Of a DNA stretch of 64,000 nt, positions 6,828-20,966 are shown piece after piece. The stretch comes from Megalopta genalis. Taxonomy: Eukaryota > Arthropoda > Insecta > Hymenoptera > Halictidae. Both the position numbers and the translations under genes were made by a program. Below the pieces are notes generated by a model. The model was not told where the DNA came from and ran no database searches. It worked only from the letters and a program-made list of their open reading frames with translations. Where the stretch lies: positions 1 through 64,000 of the forward strand of contig NW_027476787.1 in assembly GCF_051020955.1 (NCBI RefSeq), given 5' to 3'. Position 1 is the stretch's first letter, and every line of letters begins with the position of its first letter.

Positions 6828-8431
6828 TGTTACGTCTCGCGACGTATTGCGTAGCGCGTAACTTAACAATAAGACCTTATATACGAATAGCCGATAAGCA
6901 TAGGTTAGCCGTTAGACAGTACGCCTATATTAAGTAATAATAACTATATCCGTTCGCATGCATAGCACCACGCATAATACACTTTAAGTCGGACATAATA
7001 CGGGCGCCAACCTATCGCGCCAATCTGTCGCCGTCTTCCTCGTACAACCACTTTTCCTCTCGCCTACCCCTTTTAGGACTCCTTATCGCTACATAGATCT
7101 CCACTTGCACCTTTCCTTTCGCCTACCCTTTTAGGACTCCTTATCATTACATAGATCTCCACTCGCACTTTTCCTCTCGCCTACCCTTTTAAGACCCCTT
7201 ATCGATACATAGATCTCCACTTGCACTTTTCCCCTCGCCTACCCTCTTAGGATCCCTTACCATTACACAAACTTTCACTTATCTTGCCCTCGCCTACCCT
7301 TCACGACCCTCTCAACCCTTGTATACCTGCTTCACTTTCCCGGCCGCCGTCTCGACGCCTACGCCGGCGCCCCGTACCTCTGACGTAGGCAGCCCCACTC
7401 TCCGCCGCACCAAGCGCGCGCACGCAGCGACCCCCACTCCTCGACGTACCAGAGGAGCTCCGAGCAGCGGCTCGGAACATCAGTTCTACCTCCGCCATCT
7501 CCTGGACTAGACGTCCACCTCCAGCACTCCGCATAGTGCTACGCGTTTTTAATTCTACCTCAACTCTGAATCCTAGTTCATACTTAATAATTCTAAGTCG
7601 TTTAAGGTATAAGTCCACAAGTGTAACTTTAGTTCAAGAATATATTACCTTTATTTAGTATACATAAATTCAGTGAAACTCATTACGATCTACCAGTTCC
7701 TTAATTAACCTCGACGCTAACTTAATTCGATATCGGTTCGGTGATTATCGACTAGTATCGGCTGGACAATCGCTTCTCACTAATCTTCCTTCATTCGAAT
7801 AAGCTTTCGTGCGCCTTGGAGCACGCCCCGTATGCTCGGCACGAACGCATATTCTCCTAGAGAATTAGCCTTTCTACCAGTGTGTGTTGGACGCTCGCCC
7901 CGTAAGCACCGCACTAGGAGAGAGTCGTACCATTGCCTCCATTGTACACGTTGTTTTAACCTCACGCTTGCATTACGTCCATGCCGAAACGCGCCGGTCG
8001 GTCTTATCAATTGAGGAAGCTACGCCGATCCCACGCGGAACGCCAGCAACACTCACGTGATCCTGCACTCACGGTTAACGCCGCCATAGAAGCCCGTCTA
8101 TGACAGCTGCTGCAAGCTGCCCAGACTCCCTGGATAACGCCAAGGTCACTCGACGTTCCGGCTTCTATCCTCGACGTCGCCAAGATCCCCGAAGCCGACC
8201 CGAGACGACTGGTCTACTTCATCCTCGCACGACGTACTAACAGCGTGCCGATTAGAATACCCCGCCCGGTGAGTGCTGAATTGTGAATCGCCTGCAAGCG
8301 CCTCGTGGTTAACCCAGTTAGACGCGGACGCCCCGCGCCGCGTGAACGAAAAGATTGCAATTTACGTTTAAACTCCGGGGAATTCGACGCGTTCACTAGT
8401 CAACGCGATTTTCAATCCCCGGGACGTAACA
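6828..8431 (+). repeat. 3' LTR of element 2 (about 1,604 bp)
   Basis: The start is fixed by the polypurine tract and TGTTACGT. The end is placed at 8431, where the sequence reads ACGTAACA, the exact reverse complement of the first eight bases, and satellite DNA begins at once. The LTR is long for a Gypsy element. It contains a four- to five-copy 58-bp minisatellite near 7020-7310. Short ORFs inside it (for example 7301-7618 minus) have no recognisable product. The 5' LTR is not in the window, so the boundary cannot be checked by LTR comparison. The right flank CATG (8432-8435) would be the candidate target-site duplication. Confidence 0.7.
7020..7310. repeat. 58-bp minisatellite inside the element 2 LTR
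   Basis: The word cgcctaccc recurs at 7061, 7120, 7178, 7236 and 7291 (spacings 59, 58, 58, 55). Between these occurrences are near-identical units containing acatagatctccact and ggactccttat. It is a tandem expansion within the LTR. Unit sequence and period differ from the minisatellite in the element 1 LTR. Confidence 0.85.
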
Positions 8432-9290
8432 CATGAAACAAACGATTTAACTTCAATATCATGCGAAACATACGATTTCGATTCAAATTCGTGGGAAATA
8501 GCGGTTTTAAAAGATCGATTTAGCTTCAAGTTCATACGAAATGAACAATTTAGCTTCAAAATCATGCGAAATACACGAATTGTTTCAAATCCACGCGAGA
8601 CAAACGATTTAGCGTCAATATCATGCGAAATACACGATTCCACTCAAATTCGTACGAAATAGCGATTTTAAACGAACGATTTAGATTCAAATAAATGGGA
8701 AATGAACAATTTAGCTTCAGACTCATGCGAAATGCACGGATCAGCTTAAAATCCTCGCGATACAAACGATTTAACTTCAATATCATGCGAAACACACGAT
8801 TTCGATTCAAATTCGTGCGAAATAGCGATTTTAATCGATCGATTTAGCTTCAAATTCATGCGAAATGAACAATTTAGATTCAGATTCATGTGAAATACAC
8901 GAATTAGCTTCAAATTCGTACGAAATAGCGATTCTAAGCGGTCGATTTAGCTTCAAATTCATGCCAAATGAACAAATTAGCTTCAGATTCATGCAAAAGA
9001 CACGAATTTGTTTCAAATCCACGCGGGACAAACGATTTAGCGTCAATATCATGCGAAATACACGATTTTGATACAAATTCGATCGAAATAGCGATTTTAA
9101 ATAAACGATTTAGCTGCAAATTCATGCGAAATGAACAATTTAGCTTCAGATTCATGTGAAATACACGAATTAGCTTTAAATCTACACGAAACAAACGATT
9201 TAACCTCAATATCATGCGAAACACACGATTTCGATTCAAATTCGTGGGAAATAGCGATTATAAAAGATCGATTTAGCTTCAAATTCATGC
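8432..9290. repeat. Satellite family A, block A1
   Basis: Monomers of the types gaaatgaacaatttagcttcag, gaaacaaacgatttaacttc and gaaatacacgattt alternate with a 43-bp variant that contains gcgattttaaacgatcgattt-like sequence. The block abuts the element 2 LTR on the left. It passes into family B at about 9290, inside a monomer (aaattcatgc followed by gaatcaaacg). It is the more degenerate of the two A blocks. Confidence 0.85.
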
Positions 9291-9882
9291 GAATCAAACG
9301 AGTTAGCATCAAATCCAAGGGAAACACATGATATAGCTTCAAATGAATGCGAAGTAGAAGGTTAAACTTCAAATCCATGCGAAACAATTGGTTTAGCATC
9401 AAATACTTGTGATAAACACGATTTAGAGTCAACTGCATGCGAATCAAACGAGTTAGCTTCAAATCCAAGGGAAACACATGATTTTATTTCAAATCAATGC
9501 GAAGTATTAGGCTTCGCTTCAAATCAATGCGAAACAAATGGTTTGGGTTCAGATACTTGTAATAAACATGATTTAGCTTCAACTGCATGCGATTCAAACG
9601 AGCTAGCTTCAAATCCAAGAGAAACAAATGATATTAACTTCAAATCAATGCGTAGTAGAAGGCTTAGCTTCAAATCCATGCGAAACAAATGATTTACCTT
9701 CAAATACCTGCGATTTAAATTAAATAGATTCAAATGCAGGCGAAAAAAACGAGTTAGCATCAAATCCATGCGAAACATATGATTTATCTTCAAATCAATG
9801 CGAAGTAGAAGGCTTAACTTCAAATCCATGCGAAACAAGCGGTTTAGCTTCAAATACTTGTGATAAACGCGATTTAGAGTCA

Positions 9883-12800
9883 ACTGCATGCGAAACGAAC
9901 GAGTTAGCATCAAATCCAAGCGACACACATTATTCAGCTTCATATCAATGCGAAGTAGATGGCTTGTATTCGAATCCATGCGAAACAAATGGTCTAGATT
10001 CAAATACTTGTGATATACATTATTTAGCTTCAACTGCAGGCGAAACAAACGAGTTAGCTTCAAATCCATCGAAAAACATGATTTAACTTCAAATCAGTGC
10101 GAAATAGATGGCTTAGCATCAAATCCATGCGAAATAAATGGGTTAGCTTCAAATAGTTGTGATATAAATAGAATAGCTTGAAATGCATGCGAAACAAACG
10201 AGTTTGCTTCACATCCAAGCGAAAAACATGATTTAGTATCAAGTCAACGCGAAGTTTAAGGCTTAGCTTCAAATCCATCCGAAGCGAATGATTTAGCTTC
10301 ACATACTCGTGAATATAAATGATTTAGCTTCAACCGGTAGCGAGACAAACAAGTTAGATTCACATTCATGCGAAACACATGATTTAGCTTCAAATCAATG
10401 CAAGGTAGAAGGTTTATCTTCGCATGCATGCGAATGAAATGGTTTAGCTTCAAATACTTCTGATATACATGATTTAGCTTCAAATACATGCGGTAGAAAC
10501 GAGTTAGCTTCAAATCCATGCGAAACACATGATAAAGCTTCAAATGCATACGAAACATATGATTTGGCTTCGAGTCAATTCGAAGTGGAAAGTTTAACTT
10601 CTAAACCATGCGAAACAAATGATTTAGCTTCACATACTTGCGATATAAATGATTTACCTGCAACTGAATGCGAAACAAACGAGTTAGCTTCGAATCCATG
10701 CGTAACGCATGATTTAGCTTCAAATCAACGCGGAGTAGAAGTTTGAGCTTCAAATCCATGAGAAACAAGTGGTTCAGCTTCAAATACTTGTGATATAAAT
10801 GACTTTGCGTCAAATGCATGCGAAACAAACGACTTAGCTTCAAATCCATGCGAAACAAATGAATTACCTTCAAATACCTGCTGTTTAAATGAAATACCTT
10901 CAAATGCAAGAGAAACAAACGAGTTAGCTTCAAATCCATGCGATACACATGATTTAGCTTCAAATCAATACGAAGTAGTTGGCTTAGCTTCAAATCAATG
11001 CGAAACAAATGGTTTGGATTCAGATACTTGTGATGGACACGATTTAGAGTCAACTGCATGCGAATCAAACGAGTTAGCTTCAAATTCAAGAGATACACAT
11101 GATTTAACTTCAAATCAATGTGAAGTAGAAGGGTTAGCTTCAAGTCAATGCGAAACAAATGATTTAGCTTCAAATACTTGTGATAAACATGATTTAGCTT
11201 CAACTGCATGCGAATCGAACGAGTTAGCTTCAAATCCAAGGGAAACACATGATTTATCTTCAAATCAATACGAAGTAGTAGGCATAGCATCAAATCAATG
11301 CGAAACAAATGGTTTGGATTCAGACACTTGTGATCAAAATGATTTAGCTCAACTGCATGCGAATCAAACGAGTTAGATTCACATTCAAGAGAAACACATG
11401 ATTTAACTTCAAATCAATGCGAAGTAGAAGGCTTAGCTTCAAAGCGAAGGGAAACACATGATTTAACTTCAAATCAAAGCGAAGTAGTAGGCTAAGCTTC
11501 AAATCAATGCGAAACAAATGATTTAGCTTCAAATACTTGTGATAAACATGATTAAGCTTCAACTGCATGCGAATCAAACGAGTTTGCTTCAAATTCAAGA
11601 GATACACATGATTTAACTTCAAATCAATGTGAAGTAGAAGGGTTAGCTTCAAAGCGAAGGGAAACACATGATTTAACTTCAAATCAAAGCGAAGTAGTAG
11701 GCTAAGCTTCAAATCAATGCGAAACAAATGATTTAGCTTCAAATACTTGTGATAAACATGATTAAGCTTCAACTGCATGCGAATCAAACGAGTTTGCTTC
11801 AAATTCAAGAGATACACATGATTTAACTTCAAATCAATGTGAAGTAGAAGGGTTAGCTTCAAAGCGAAGGGAAACACATGATTTAACTTCAAATCAAAGC
11901 GAAGTAGTAGGCTTAGCTTCAAATCAATGCGAAGTAGGAGGCTTAGCTTCAAATCCATGCGAAACAAATGGTTTGGATTCAGATACTTGTAATCAAAATG
12001 ATTTAGCTCAACTGGATGCGAATCAAACGAGTTAGTTTCAAATTCAAGAGAAACACATGATTTAACTTCAAATCAATGCAAAGTAGAAGGCTTAGCTTCA
12101 AAGTGAAGGGAAACACATGATTTAACTTCAAATCAAAGCGAAGTAGTAGGCTTAGCTTCAAATCCAATGCGAAGTAGGAGGCTTAGCTTCAAATCCATGC
12201 GAAACAAATGATTTACCTTCAAATACCTGCAGTTTAAATGAAATACCTTCAAATGCAGGAGAAACAAACGAGTTAGCATCAAATCCATGCGAAACACATG
12301 ATTTAGATTCAAATCAATGCGAAGTAGACGGCTTAACTTCAAATCAATGCGAAACAAATGGTTTGGATTTAGATACTTGTGATGGACACGATTTAGAGTC
12401 AACTGCATGCGAATCAAACGAGTTAGCTTCAAATTCAAGAGATACACATGATTTAACTTCAAATCAATGTGAAGTAGAAGGGTTAGCTTCAAGTCAATGC
12501 GAAACAAATGATTTAGCTTCAAATACTTGTGATAAACATGATTTAGCTTCAACTGCATGCGAATCGAACGAGTTAGCTTCAAATCCAAGGGAAACACATG
12601 ATTTATCTTCAAATCAATACGAAGTAGTAGGCATAGCTTCAAATCAATGCGAAAACAAATGGTTTGGATTCAGATACTTGTGATCAAAATGATTTAGCTC
12701 AACTGCACGCGAATCAAACGAGTTAGATTCAAATTCAAGAGAAACACATGATTTAACTTCAAATCAATGCGAAGTAGAAGGCTTAGCTTCAAAGCGAAAG

Positions 12801-15424
12801 GAAACACATGATTTAACTTCAAATCAAAGCGAAGTAGTAGGCTAAGCTTCAAATCAATGCGAAACAAATGATTTAGCTTCAAATACTTGTGATAAAAATG
12901 ATTAAGCTTCAACTGCATGCGAATCAAACGAGTTAGCTTCAAATTCAAGAGATACACATGATTTAACTTCAAATCAATGTGAAGTAGAAGGGTTAGCTTC
13001 AAGTCAAAGTGAAACAAATGATTTAGCTTCAAATACTTGTGATAAACATGATTTAGCTTCAACTGCATGCGAATCGAACGAGTTAGCTTCAAATCCAAGG
13101 GAAACACATGATTTATCTTCAAATCAATACGAAGTAGTAGGCATAGCTTCAAATCAATGCGAAACAAATGGTTTGGATTCAGATACTTGTGATCAAAATG
13201 ATTTAGCTCAACTGCATGCGAATCAAACGAGTTAGTTTCAAATTCAAGAGAAACACATGATTTAACTTCAAATCAATGCAAAGTAGAAGGCTTAGCTTCA
13301 AAGCGAAGGGAAACACATGATTTAACTTCAAATCAAACGAAGTAGTAGGCTTAGCTTCAAATCAATGCGAAACAAATGATTTAGCTTCAAATACTTGTGA
13401 TAAACATGATTAAGCTTCAACTGCATGCGAATCAAACGAGTTAGCTTGAATTCCGAGGGAAACACATGATTTAACTTCAAATCAAAGCGAAGTAGAAGGC
13501 TTAGCTTCAAATCCATGCGAAATAAATGATTTACCTTCAAATACTTGCGGTTTAAATGAACTAGCTTTAAATGCAGACGAAACAAACGAGTTAGCTTCAA
13601 ATCCATGCGAAACACATGATTCAGCTTCAAATCAATGCGAAGTAGTAGGCTTAGCTTTAAATCAATGCGAAACAAATGGTTTGGATTCAGATACTTGTGA
13701 TGGACACGATTTAGTGTCAACTGCATGCGAATCAAACGAGTTAGCTTCAAATTCGAGAGAAACACATGATATTAACCTCAAATCAATGCGAAGTGGAAGG
13801 CTTAGCTTCAAATCCATGCGAAACAAATGATTTACCTTCAAATACCTGCGGTTAAAAATGAAATACCTTCAAATGCAGGAGAAACAAACTAGTTAGCTTC
13901 AAATCCATGCGATACACGTGATTTAGCTTCAAATCAATACGAAGTAGTAGGCTTAGCTTCAGATCAATGCGAAACAAATGGTTTGGATTCAGATACTTGT
14001 GATGGACACGATTTAGAGTCAACTGCATGCCAATCAAACGAGTTAGCTTCAAATTCAAGAGATACACATGATTCAGCTTCAAATCAATGCGAAGTAGAAA
14101 GCTGATCTTCGAATCCATGCGAATCAAATGACTTTGATTCAAATCAAAGCGAATTAGATGGCTTATTTTCAAATTCATGCGAAACAAATGTTTTAGCTTC
14201 AAATACTTGTGATGTACATGATTTACCTTCAACTGCATGCGAAACAAACAAGTTAGCTTCAAATCCATGCTAAACACAAGATTTAGCTTGAAATCAATGC
14301 GAAGTAGAAGACTTATCTTCAAATACGAGCTAAACACATGATTTAGCTTCAAATACTTGCGATAGAAATGATATAGCTTCAAATGCATGCGAAACAAATG
14401 GTTTAGCTTCAAATACTTGTGATATACATTATTTAGCTTCAACTGCTAGCGAAATAAATGAATTGGCTTCAAATCCAAGCGAGACACTTGATTTTGCTTC
14501 AAATACTTGCGACTATAAGTGATATGGCTTCAAATGCAGGCGAAACAAACGAGTAACATTCAAATCCAATCGAAACACATGATATAGCATCAAATTCATG
14601 CGAAACACATGGTTTAGCATAATTTTCATGCGAAACAAATGGTTTAGCTTCAAATACTTGAGGTTTAAATGAAATAGCTTCAAATGCAGGCGAAAAAACG
14701 AGATTGCTTCAAATCCCTGCGGGACCCATGATACAGCTTCAAATCAATGCAAAAAAAAGATTTTGATTCAAATCAAAGAAAAGTATAAGGCTCATCTTCA
14801 AATCCATGCGAAAAAAATGGTTTAGCTTCAACTACTTGTGATATACATGGTTTAGCTTCAACTGCATGCGTAACGAACGAGTTAGCTCCAAGCGAAACAC
14901 TTGATTTAGGTTCAAATCAGTGCGATGTAGATGGTTTAGCTTCAAATCCATGAGAAACAAATGATTTAGCTTCAGACACTTGCGATATAAGTGACATAGC
15001 TTCAAATGCAGGCGATGCAAAGGAGACAGCTTCCAATCCATGCGAATCACGTGATTTAGCTTCAAATCAATGCGAAGTAGAAGGCTTATCTTCGAATCCA
15101 TGCGAAGCAAATGGTTTAGCTTCAAATACTTGTGATATACATGATTTAGATTCAAATGCATTCGAATCAAACGAGTTAGCTTCAAATCAAAGCGACACAC
15201 ATGATTCAGCTTCAAATGATTGCGAAGTAGAAGGCTTAGCTTCAAATCCATGCGAAACAAATGGTTCAGATTCAAATACTTGTGATATACATGATTTGGT
15301 TTCAACTGCATGTGATACAAACGAGTTAGCTTCAAATCCAAGCGAAACACATGATTTAGCTTAATATTCATGCGAAACAAATGTTTCAATTTCAAATACT
15401 TGTGATATGCATGAATTAGATTCT
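9883..15424. repeat. 5,542-bp tandem unit, copy 1
   Basis: Every landmark in this stretch recurs 5,542 bp downstream: 10564 and 16106, 11014 and 16556, 11344 and 16886, 12133 and 17675, 13328 and 18870, 14832 and 20374. Stretches read in parallel are nearly identical, with only scattered substitutions such as gaaacacat versus gacacacat (10369/15911). The left limit is where the match to 15425 starts, inside a monomer. 5,542 is not a multiple of 30 because the unit holds fixed indels. Confidence 0.88.
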
Positions 15425-18400
15425 ACTGCATGCGAAACGAACGAGTTAGCATCAAATCCAAGCGACACACATTATTCAGCTTCATATCAATGCGAAGTAG
15501 ATGGCTTGTATTCGAATCCATGCGAAACAAATGGTCTAGATTCAAATACTTGTGATATACATTATTTAGCTTCAACTGCAGGCGAAACAAACGAGTTAGC
15601 TTCAAATCCATCGAAAAACATGATTTAACTTCAAATCAGTGCGAAATAGATGGCTTAGCATCCAATCCATGCGAAATAAATGGGTTAGCTTCAAATAGTT
15701 GTGATATAAATAGAATAGCTTGAAATGCATGCGAAACAAACGAGTTTGCTTCACATCCAAGCGAAAAACATGATTTAGTATCAAGTCAACGCGAAGTTTA
15801 AGGCTTAGCTTCAAATCCATCCGAAGCGAATGATTTAGCTTCACATACTCGTGAATATAAATGATTTAGCTTCAACCGGTAGCGAGACAAACAAGTTAGA
15901 TTCACATTCATGCGACACACATGATTTAGCTTCAAATCAATGCAAGGTAGAAGGTTTATCTTCGCATGCATGCGAATGAAATGGTTTAGCTTCAAATACT
16001 TCTGATATACATGATTTAGCTTCAAATACATGCGGTAGAAACGAGTTAGCTTCAAATCCATGCGAAACACATGATAAAGCTTCAAATGCATACGAAACAT
16101 ATGATTTGGCTTCGAGTCAATTCGAAGTGGAAAGTTTAACTTCTAAACCATGCGAAACAAATGATTTAGCTTCACATACTTGCGATATAAATGATTTACC
16201 TGCAACTGAATGCGAAACAAACGAGTTAGCTTCAAATCCATGCGTAACGCATGATTTAGCTTCAAATCAACGCGGAGTAGAAGTTTGAGCTTCAAATCCA
16301 TGAGAAACAAGTGGTTCAGCTTCAAATACTTGTGATATAAATGACTTTGCGTCAAATGCATGCGAAACAAACGAGTTAGCTACAAATCCATGCGAAACAA
16401 ATGAATTACCTTCAAATACCTGCTGTTTAAATGAAATACCTTCAAATGCAAGAGAAACAAACGAGTTAGCTTCAAATCCATGCGATACACATGATTTAGC
16501 TTCAAATCAATACGAAGTAGTAGGCTTAGCTTCAAATCAATGCGAAACAAATGGTTTGGATTCAGATACTTGTGATGGACACGATTTAGAGTCAACTGCA
16601 TGCGAATCAAACGAGTTAGCTTCAAATTCAAGAGATACACATGATTTAACTTCAAATCAATGTGAAGTAGAAGGGTTAGCTTCAAGTCAATGCGAAACAA
16701 ATGATTTAGCTTCAAATACTTGTGATAAACATGATTTAGCTTCAACTGCATGCGAATCGAACGAGTTAGCTTCAAATCCAAGGGAAACACATGATTTATC
16801 TTCAAATCAATACGAAGTAGTAGGCATAGCATCAAATCAATGCGAAACAAATGGTTTGGATTCAGACACTTGTGATCAAAATGATTTAGCTCAACTGCAT
16901 GCGAATCAAACGAGTTAGATTCACATTCAAGAGAAACACATGATTTAACTTCAAATCAATGCGAAGTAGAAGGCTTAGCTTCAAAGCGAAGGGAAACACA
17001 TGATTTAACTTCAAATCAAAGCGAAGTAGTAGGCTAAGCTTCAAATCAATGCGAAACAAATGATTTAGCTTCAAATACTTGTGATAAACATGATTAAGCT
17101 TCAACTGCATGCGAATCAAACGAGTTTGCTTCAAATTCAAGAGATACACATGATTTAACTTCAAATCAATGTGAAGTAGAAGGGTTAGCTTCAAAGCGAA
17201 GGGAAACACATGATTTAACTTCAAATCAAAGCGAAGTAGTAGGCTAAGCTTCAAATCAATGCGAAACAAATGATTTAGCTTCAAATACTTGTGATAAACA
17301 TGATTAAGCTTCAACTGCATGCGAATCAAACGAGTTTGCTTCAAATTCAAGAGATACACATGATTTAACTTCAAATCAATGTGAAGTAGAAGGGTTAGCT
17401 TCAAAGCGAAGGGAAACACATGATTTAACTTCAAATCAAAGCGAAGTAGTAGGCTTAGCTTCAAATCAATGCGAAGTAGGAGGCTTAGCTTCAAATCCAT
17501 GCGAAACAAATGGTTTGGATTCAGATACTTGTAATCAAAATGATTTAGCTCAACTGGATGCGAATCAAACGAGTTAGTTTCAAATTCAAGAGAAACACAT
17601 GATTTAACTTCAAATCAATGCAAAGTAGAAGGCTTAGCTTCAAAGTGAAGGGAAACACATGATTTAACTTCAAATCAAAGCGAAGTAGTAGGCTTAGCTT
17701 CAAATCCAATGCGAAGTAGGAGGCTTAGCTTCAAATCCATGCGAAACAAATGATTTACCTTCAAATACCTGCAGTTTAAATGAAATACCTTCAAATGCAG
17801 GAGAAACAAACGAGTTAGCATCAAATCCATGCGAAACACATGATTTAGATTCAAATCAATGCGAAGTAGACGGCTTAACTTCAAATCAATGCGAAACAAA
17901 TGGTTTGGATTTAGATACTTGTGATGGACACGATTTAGAGTCAACTGCATGCGAATCAAACGAGTTAGCTTCAAATTCAAGAGATACACATGATTTAACT
18001 TCAAATCAATGTGAAGTAGAAGGGTTAGCTTCAAGTCAATGCGAAACAAATGATTTAGCTTCAAATACTTGTGATAAACATGATTTAGCTTCAACTGCAT
18101 GCGAATCGAACGAGTTAGCTTCAAATCCAAGGGAAACACATGATTTATCTTCAAATCAATACGAAGTAGTAGGCATAGCTTCAAATCAATGCGAAAACAA
18201 ATGGTTTGGATTCAGATACTTGTGATCAAAATGATTTAGCTCAACTGCACGCGAATCAAACGAGTTAGATTCAAATTCAAGAGAAACACATGATTTAACT
18301 TCAAATCAATGCGAAGTAGAAGGCTTAGCTTCAAAGCGAAAGGAAACACATGATTTAACTTCAAATCAAAGCGAAGTAGTAGGCTAAGCTTCAAATCAAT

Positions 18401-20966
18401 GCGAAACAAATGATTTAGCTTCAAATACTTGTGATAAAAATGATTAAGCTTCAACTGCATGCGAATCAAACGAGTTAGCTTCAAATTCAAGAGATACACA
18501 TGATTTAACTTCAAATCAATGTGAAGTAGAAGGGTTAGCTTCAAGTCAAAGTGAAACAAATGATTTAGCTTCAAATACTTGTGATAAACATGATTTAGCT
18601 TCAACTGCATGCGAATCGAACGAGTTAGCTTCAAATCCAAGGGAAACACATGATTTATCTTCAAATCAATACGAAGTAGTAGGCATAGCTTCAAATCAAT
18701 GCGAAACAAATGGTTTGGATTCAGATACTTGTGATCAAAATGATTTAGCTCAACTGCATGCGAATCAAACGAGTTAGTTTCAAATTCAAGAGAAACACAT
18801 GATTTAACTTCAAATCAATGCAAAGTAGAAGGCTTAGCTTCAAAGCGAAGGGAAACACATGATTTAACTTCAAATCAAACGAAGTAGTAGGCTTAGCTTC
18901 AAATCAATGCGAAACAAATGATTTAGCTTCAAATACTTGTGATAAACATGATTAAGCTTCAACTGCATGCGAATCAAACGAGTTAGCTTGAATTCCGAGG
19001 GAAACACATGATTTAACTTCAAATCAAAGCGAAGTAGAAGGCTTAGCTTCAAATCCATGCGAAATAAATGATTTACCTTCAAATACTTGCGGTTTAAATG
19101 AACTAGCTTTAAATGCAGACGAAACAAACGAGTTAGCTTCAAATCCATGCGAAACACATGATTCAGCTTCAAATCAATGCGAAGTAGTAGGCTTAGCTTT
19201 AAATCAATGCGAAACAAATGGTTTGGATTCAGATACTTGTGATGGACACGATTTAGTGTCAACTGCATGCGAATCAAACGAGTTAGCTTCAAATTCGAGA
19301 GAAACACATGATATTAACCTCAAATCAATGCGAAGTGGAAGGCTTAGCTTCAAATCCATGCGAAACAAATGATTTACCTTCAAATACCTGCGGTTAAAAA
19401 TGAAATACCTTCAAATGCAGGAGAAACAAACTAGTTAGCTTCAAATCCATGCGATACACGTGATTTAGCTTCAAATCAATACGAAGTAGTAGGCTTAGCT
19501 TCAGATCAATGCGAAACAAATGGTTTGGATTCAGATACTTGTGATGGACACGATTTAGAGTCAACTGCATGCCAATCAAACGAGTTAGCTTCAAATTCAA
19601 GAGATACACACGATTCAGCTTCAAATCAATGCGAAGTAGAAAGCTGATCTTCGAATCCATGCGAATCAAATGACTTTGATTCAAATCAAAGCGAATTAGA
19701 TGGCTTATTTTCAAATTCATGCGAAACAAATGTTTTAGCTTCAAATACTTGTGATGTACATGATTTACCTTCAACTGCATGCGAAACAAACAAGTTAGCT
19801 TCAAATCCATGCTAAACACAAGATTTAGCTTGAAATCAATGCGAAGTAGAAGACTTATCTTCAAATACGAGCTAAACACATGATTTAGCTTCAAATACTT
19901 GCGATAGAAATGATATAGCTTCAAATGCATGCGAAACAAATGGTTTAGCTTCAAATACTTGTGATATACATTATTTAGCTTCAACTGCTAGCGAAATAAA
20001 TGAATTGGCTTCAAATCCAAGCGAGACACTTGATTTTGCTTCAAATACTTGCGACTATAAGTGATATGGCTTCAAATGCAGGCGAAACAAACGAGTAACA
20101 TTCAAATCCAATCGAAACACATGATATAGCATCAAATTCATGCGAAACACATGGTTTAGCATAATTTTCATGCGAAACAAATGGTTTAGCTTCAAATACT
20201 TGAGGTTTAAATGAAATAGCTTCAAATGCAGGCGAAAAAACGAGATTGCTTCAAATCCCTGCGGGACCCATGATACAGCTTCAAATCAATGCAAAAAAAA
20301 GATTTTGATTCAAATCAAAGAAAAGTATAAGGCTCATCTTCAAATCCATGCGAAAAAAATGGTTTAGCTTCAACTACTTGTGATATACATGGTTTAGCTT
20401 CAACTGCATGCGTAACGAACGAGTTAGCTCCAAGCGAAACACTTGATTTAGGTTCAAATCAGTGCGATGTAGATGGTTTAGCTTCAAATCCATGAGAAAC
20501 AAATGATTTAGCTTCAGACACTTGCGATATAAGTGACATAGCTTCAAATGCAGGCGATGCAAAGGAGACAGCTTCCAATCCATGCGAATCACGTGATTTA
20601 GCTTCAAATCAATGCGAAGTAGAAGGCTTATCTTCGAATCCATGCGAAGCAAATGGTTTAGCTTCAAATACTTGTGATATACATGATTTAGATTCAAATG
20701 CATTCGAATCAAACGAGTTAGCTTCAAATCAAAGCGACACACATGATTCAGCTTCAAATGATTGCGAAGTAGAAGGCTTAGCTTCAAATCCATGCGAAAC
20801 AAATGGTTCAGATTCAAATACTTGTGATATACATGATTTGGTTTCAACTGCATGTGATACAAACGAGTTAGCTTCAAATCCAAGCGAAACACATGATTTA
20901 GCTTAATATTCATGCGAAACAAATGTTTCAATTTCAAATACTTGTGATATGCATGAATTAGATTCT
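15425..20966. repeat. 5,542-bp tandem unit, copy 2
   Basis: This is the second full copy, directly adjoining copy 1 and matching it base for base over almost all of its length. It has the same fixed indels and the same in-frame stops. Its sequence carries on into a third, partial copy at 20967. Confidence 0.88.

Larger units (their letters stand above)
2572..8431 (+). mobile_element. Envelope-bearing Ty3/Gypsy element (element 2), 5'-truncated
   Basis: The order of parts is the end of reverse transcriptase, RNase H, integrase, envelope-like glycoprotein, polypurine tract (6817-6827) and 3' LTR (6828-8431). The Pol frame begins abruptly at 2572; the in-frame codon TAA at 2566-2568 already belongs to the LTR of the opposite-strand element. 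Gag, protease and most of RT are missing from this side. If element 1 inserted here, they should lie to the left of element 1, outside the window. Satellite DNA begins directly after the LTR end, so this element itself appears to have inserted into satellite. An env gene downstream of pol is the organisation of errantivirus-type Gypsy elements. Confidence 0.85.
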
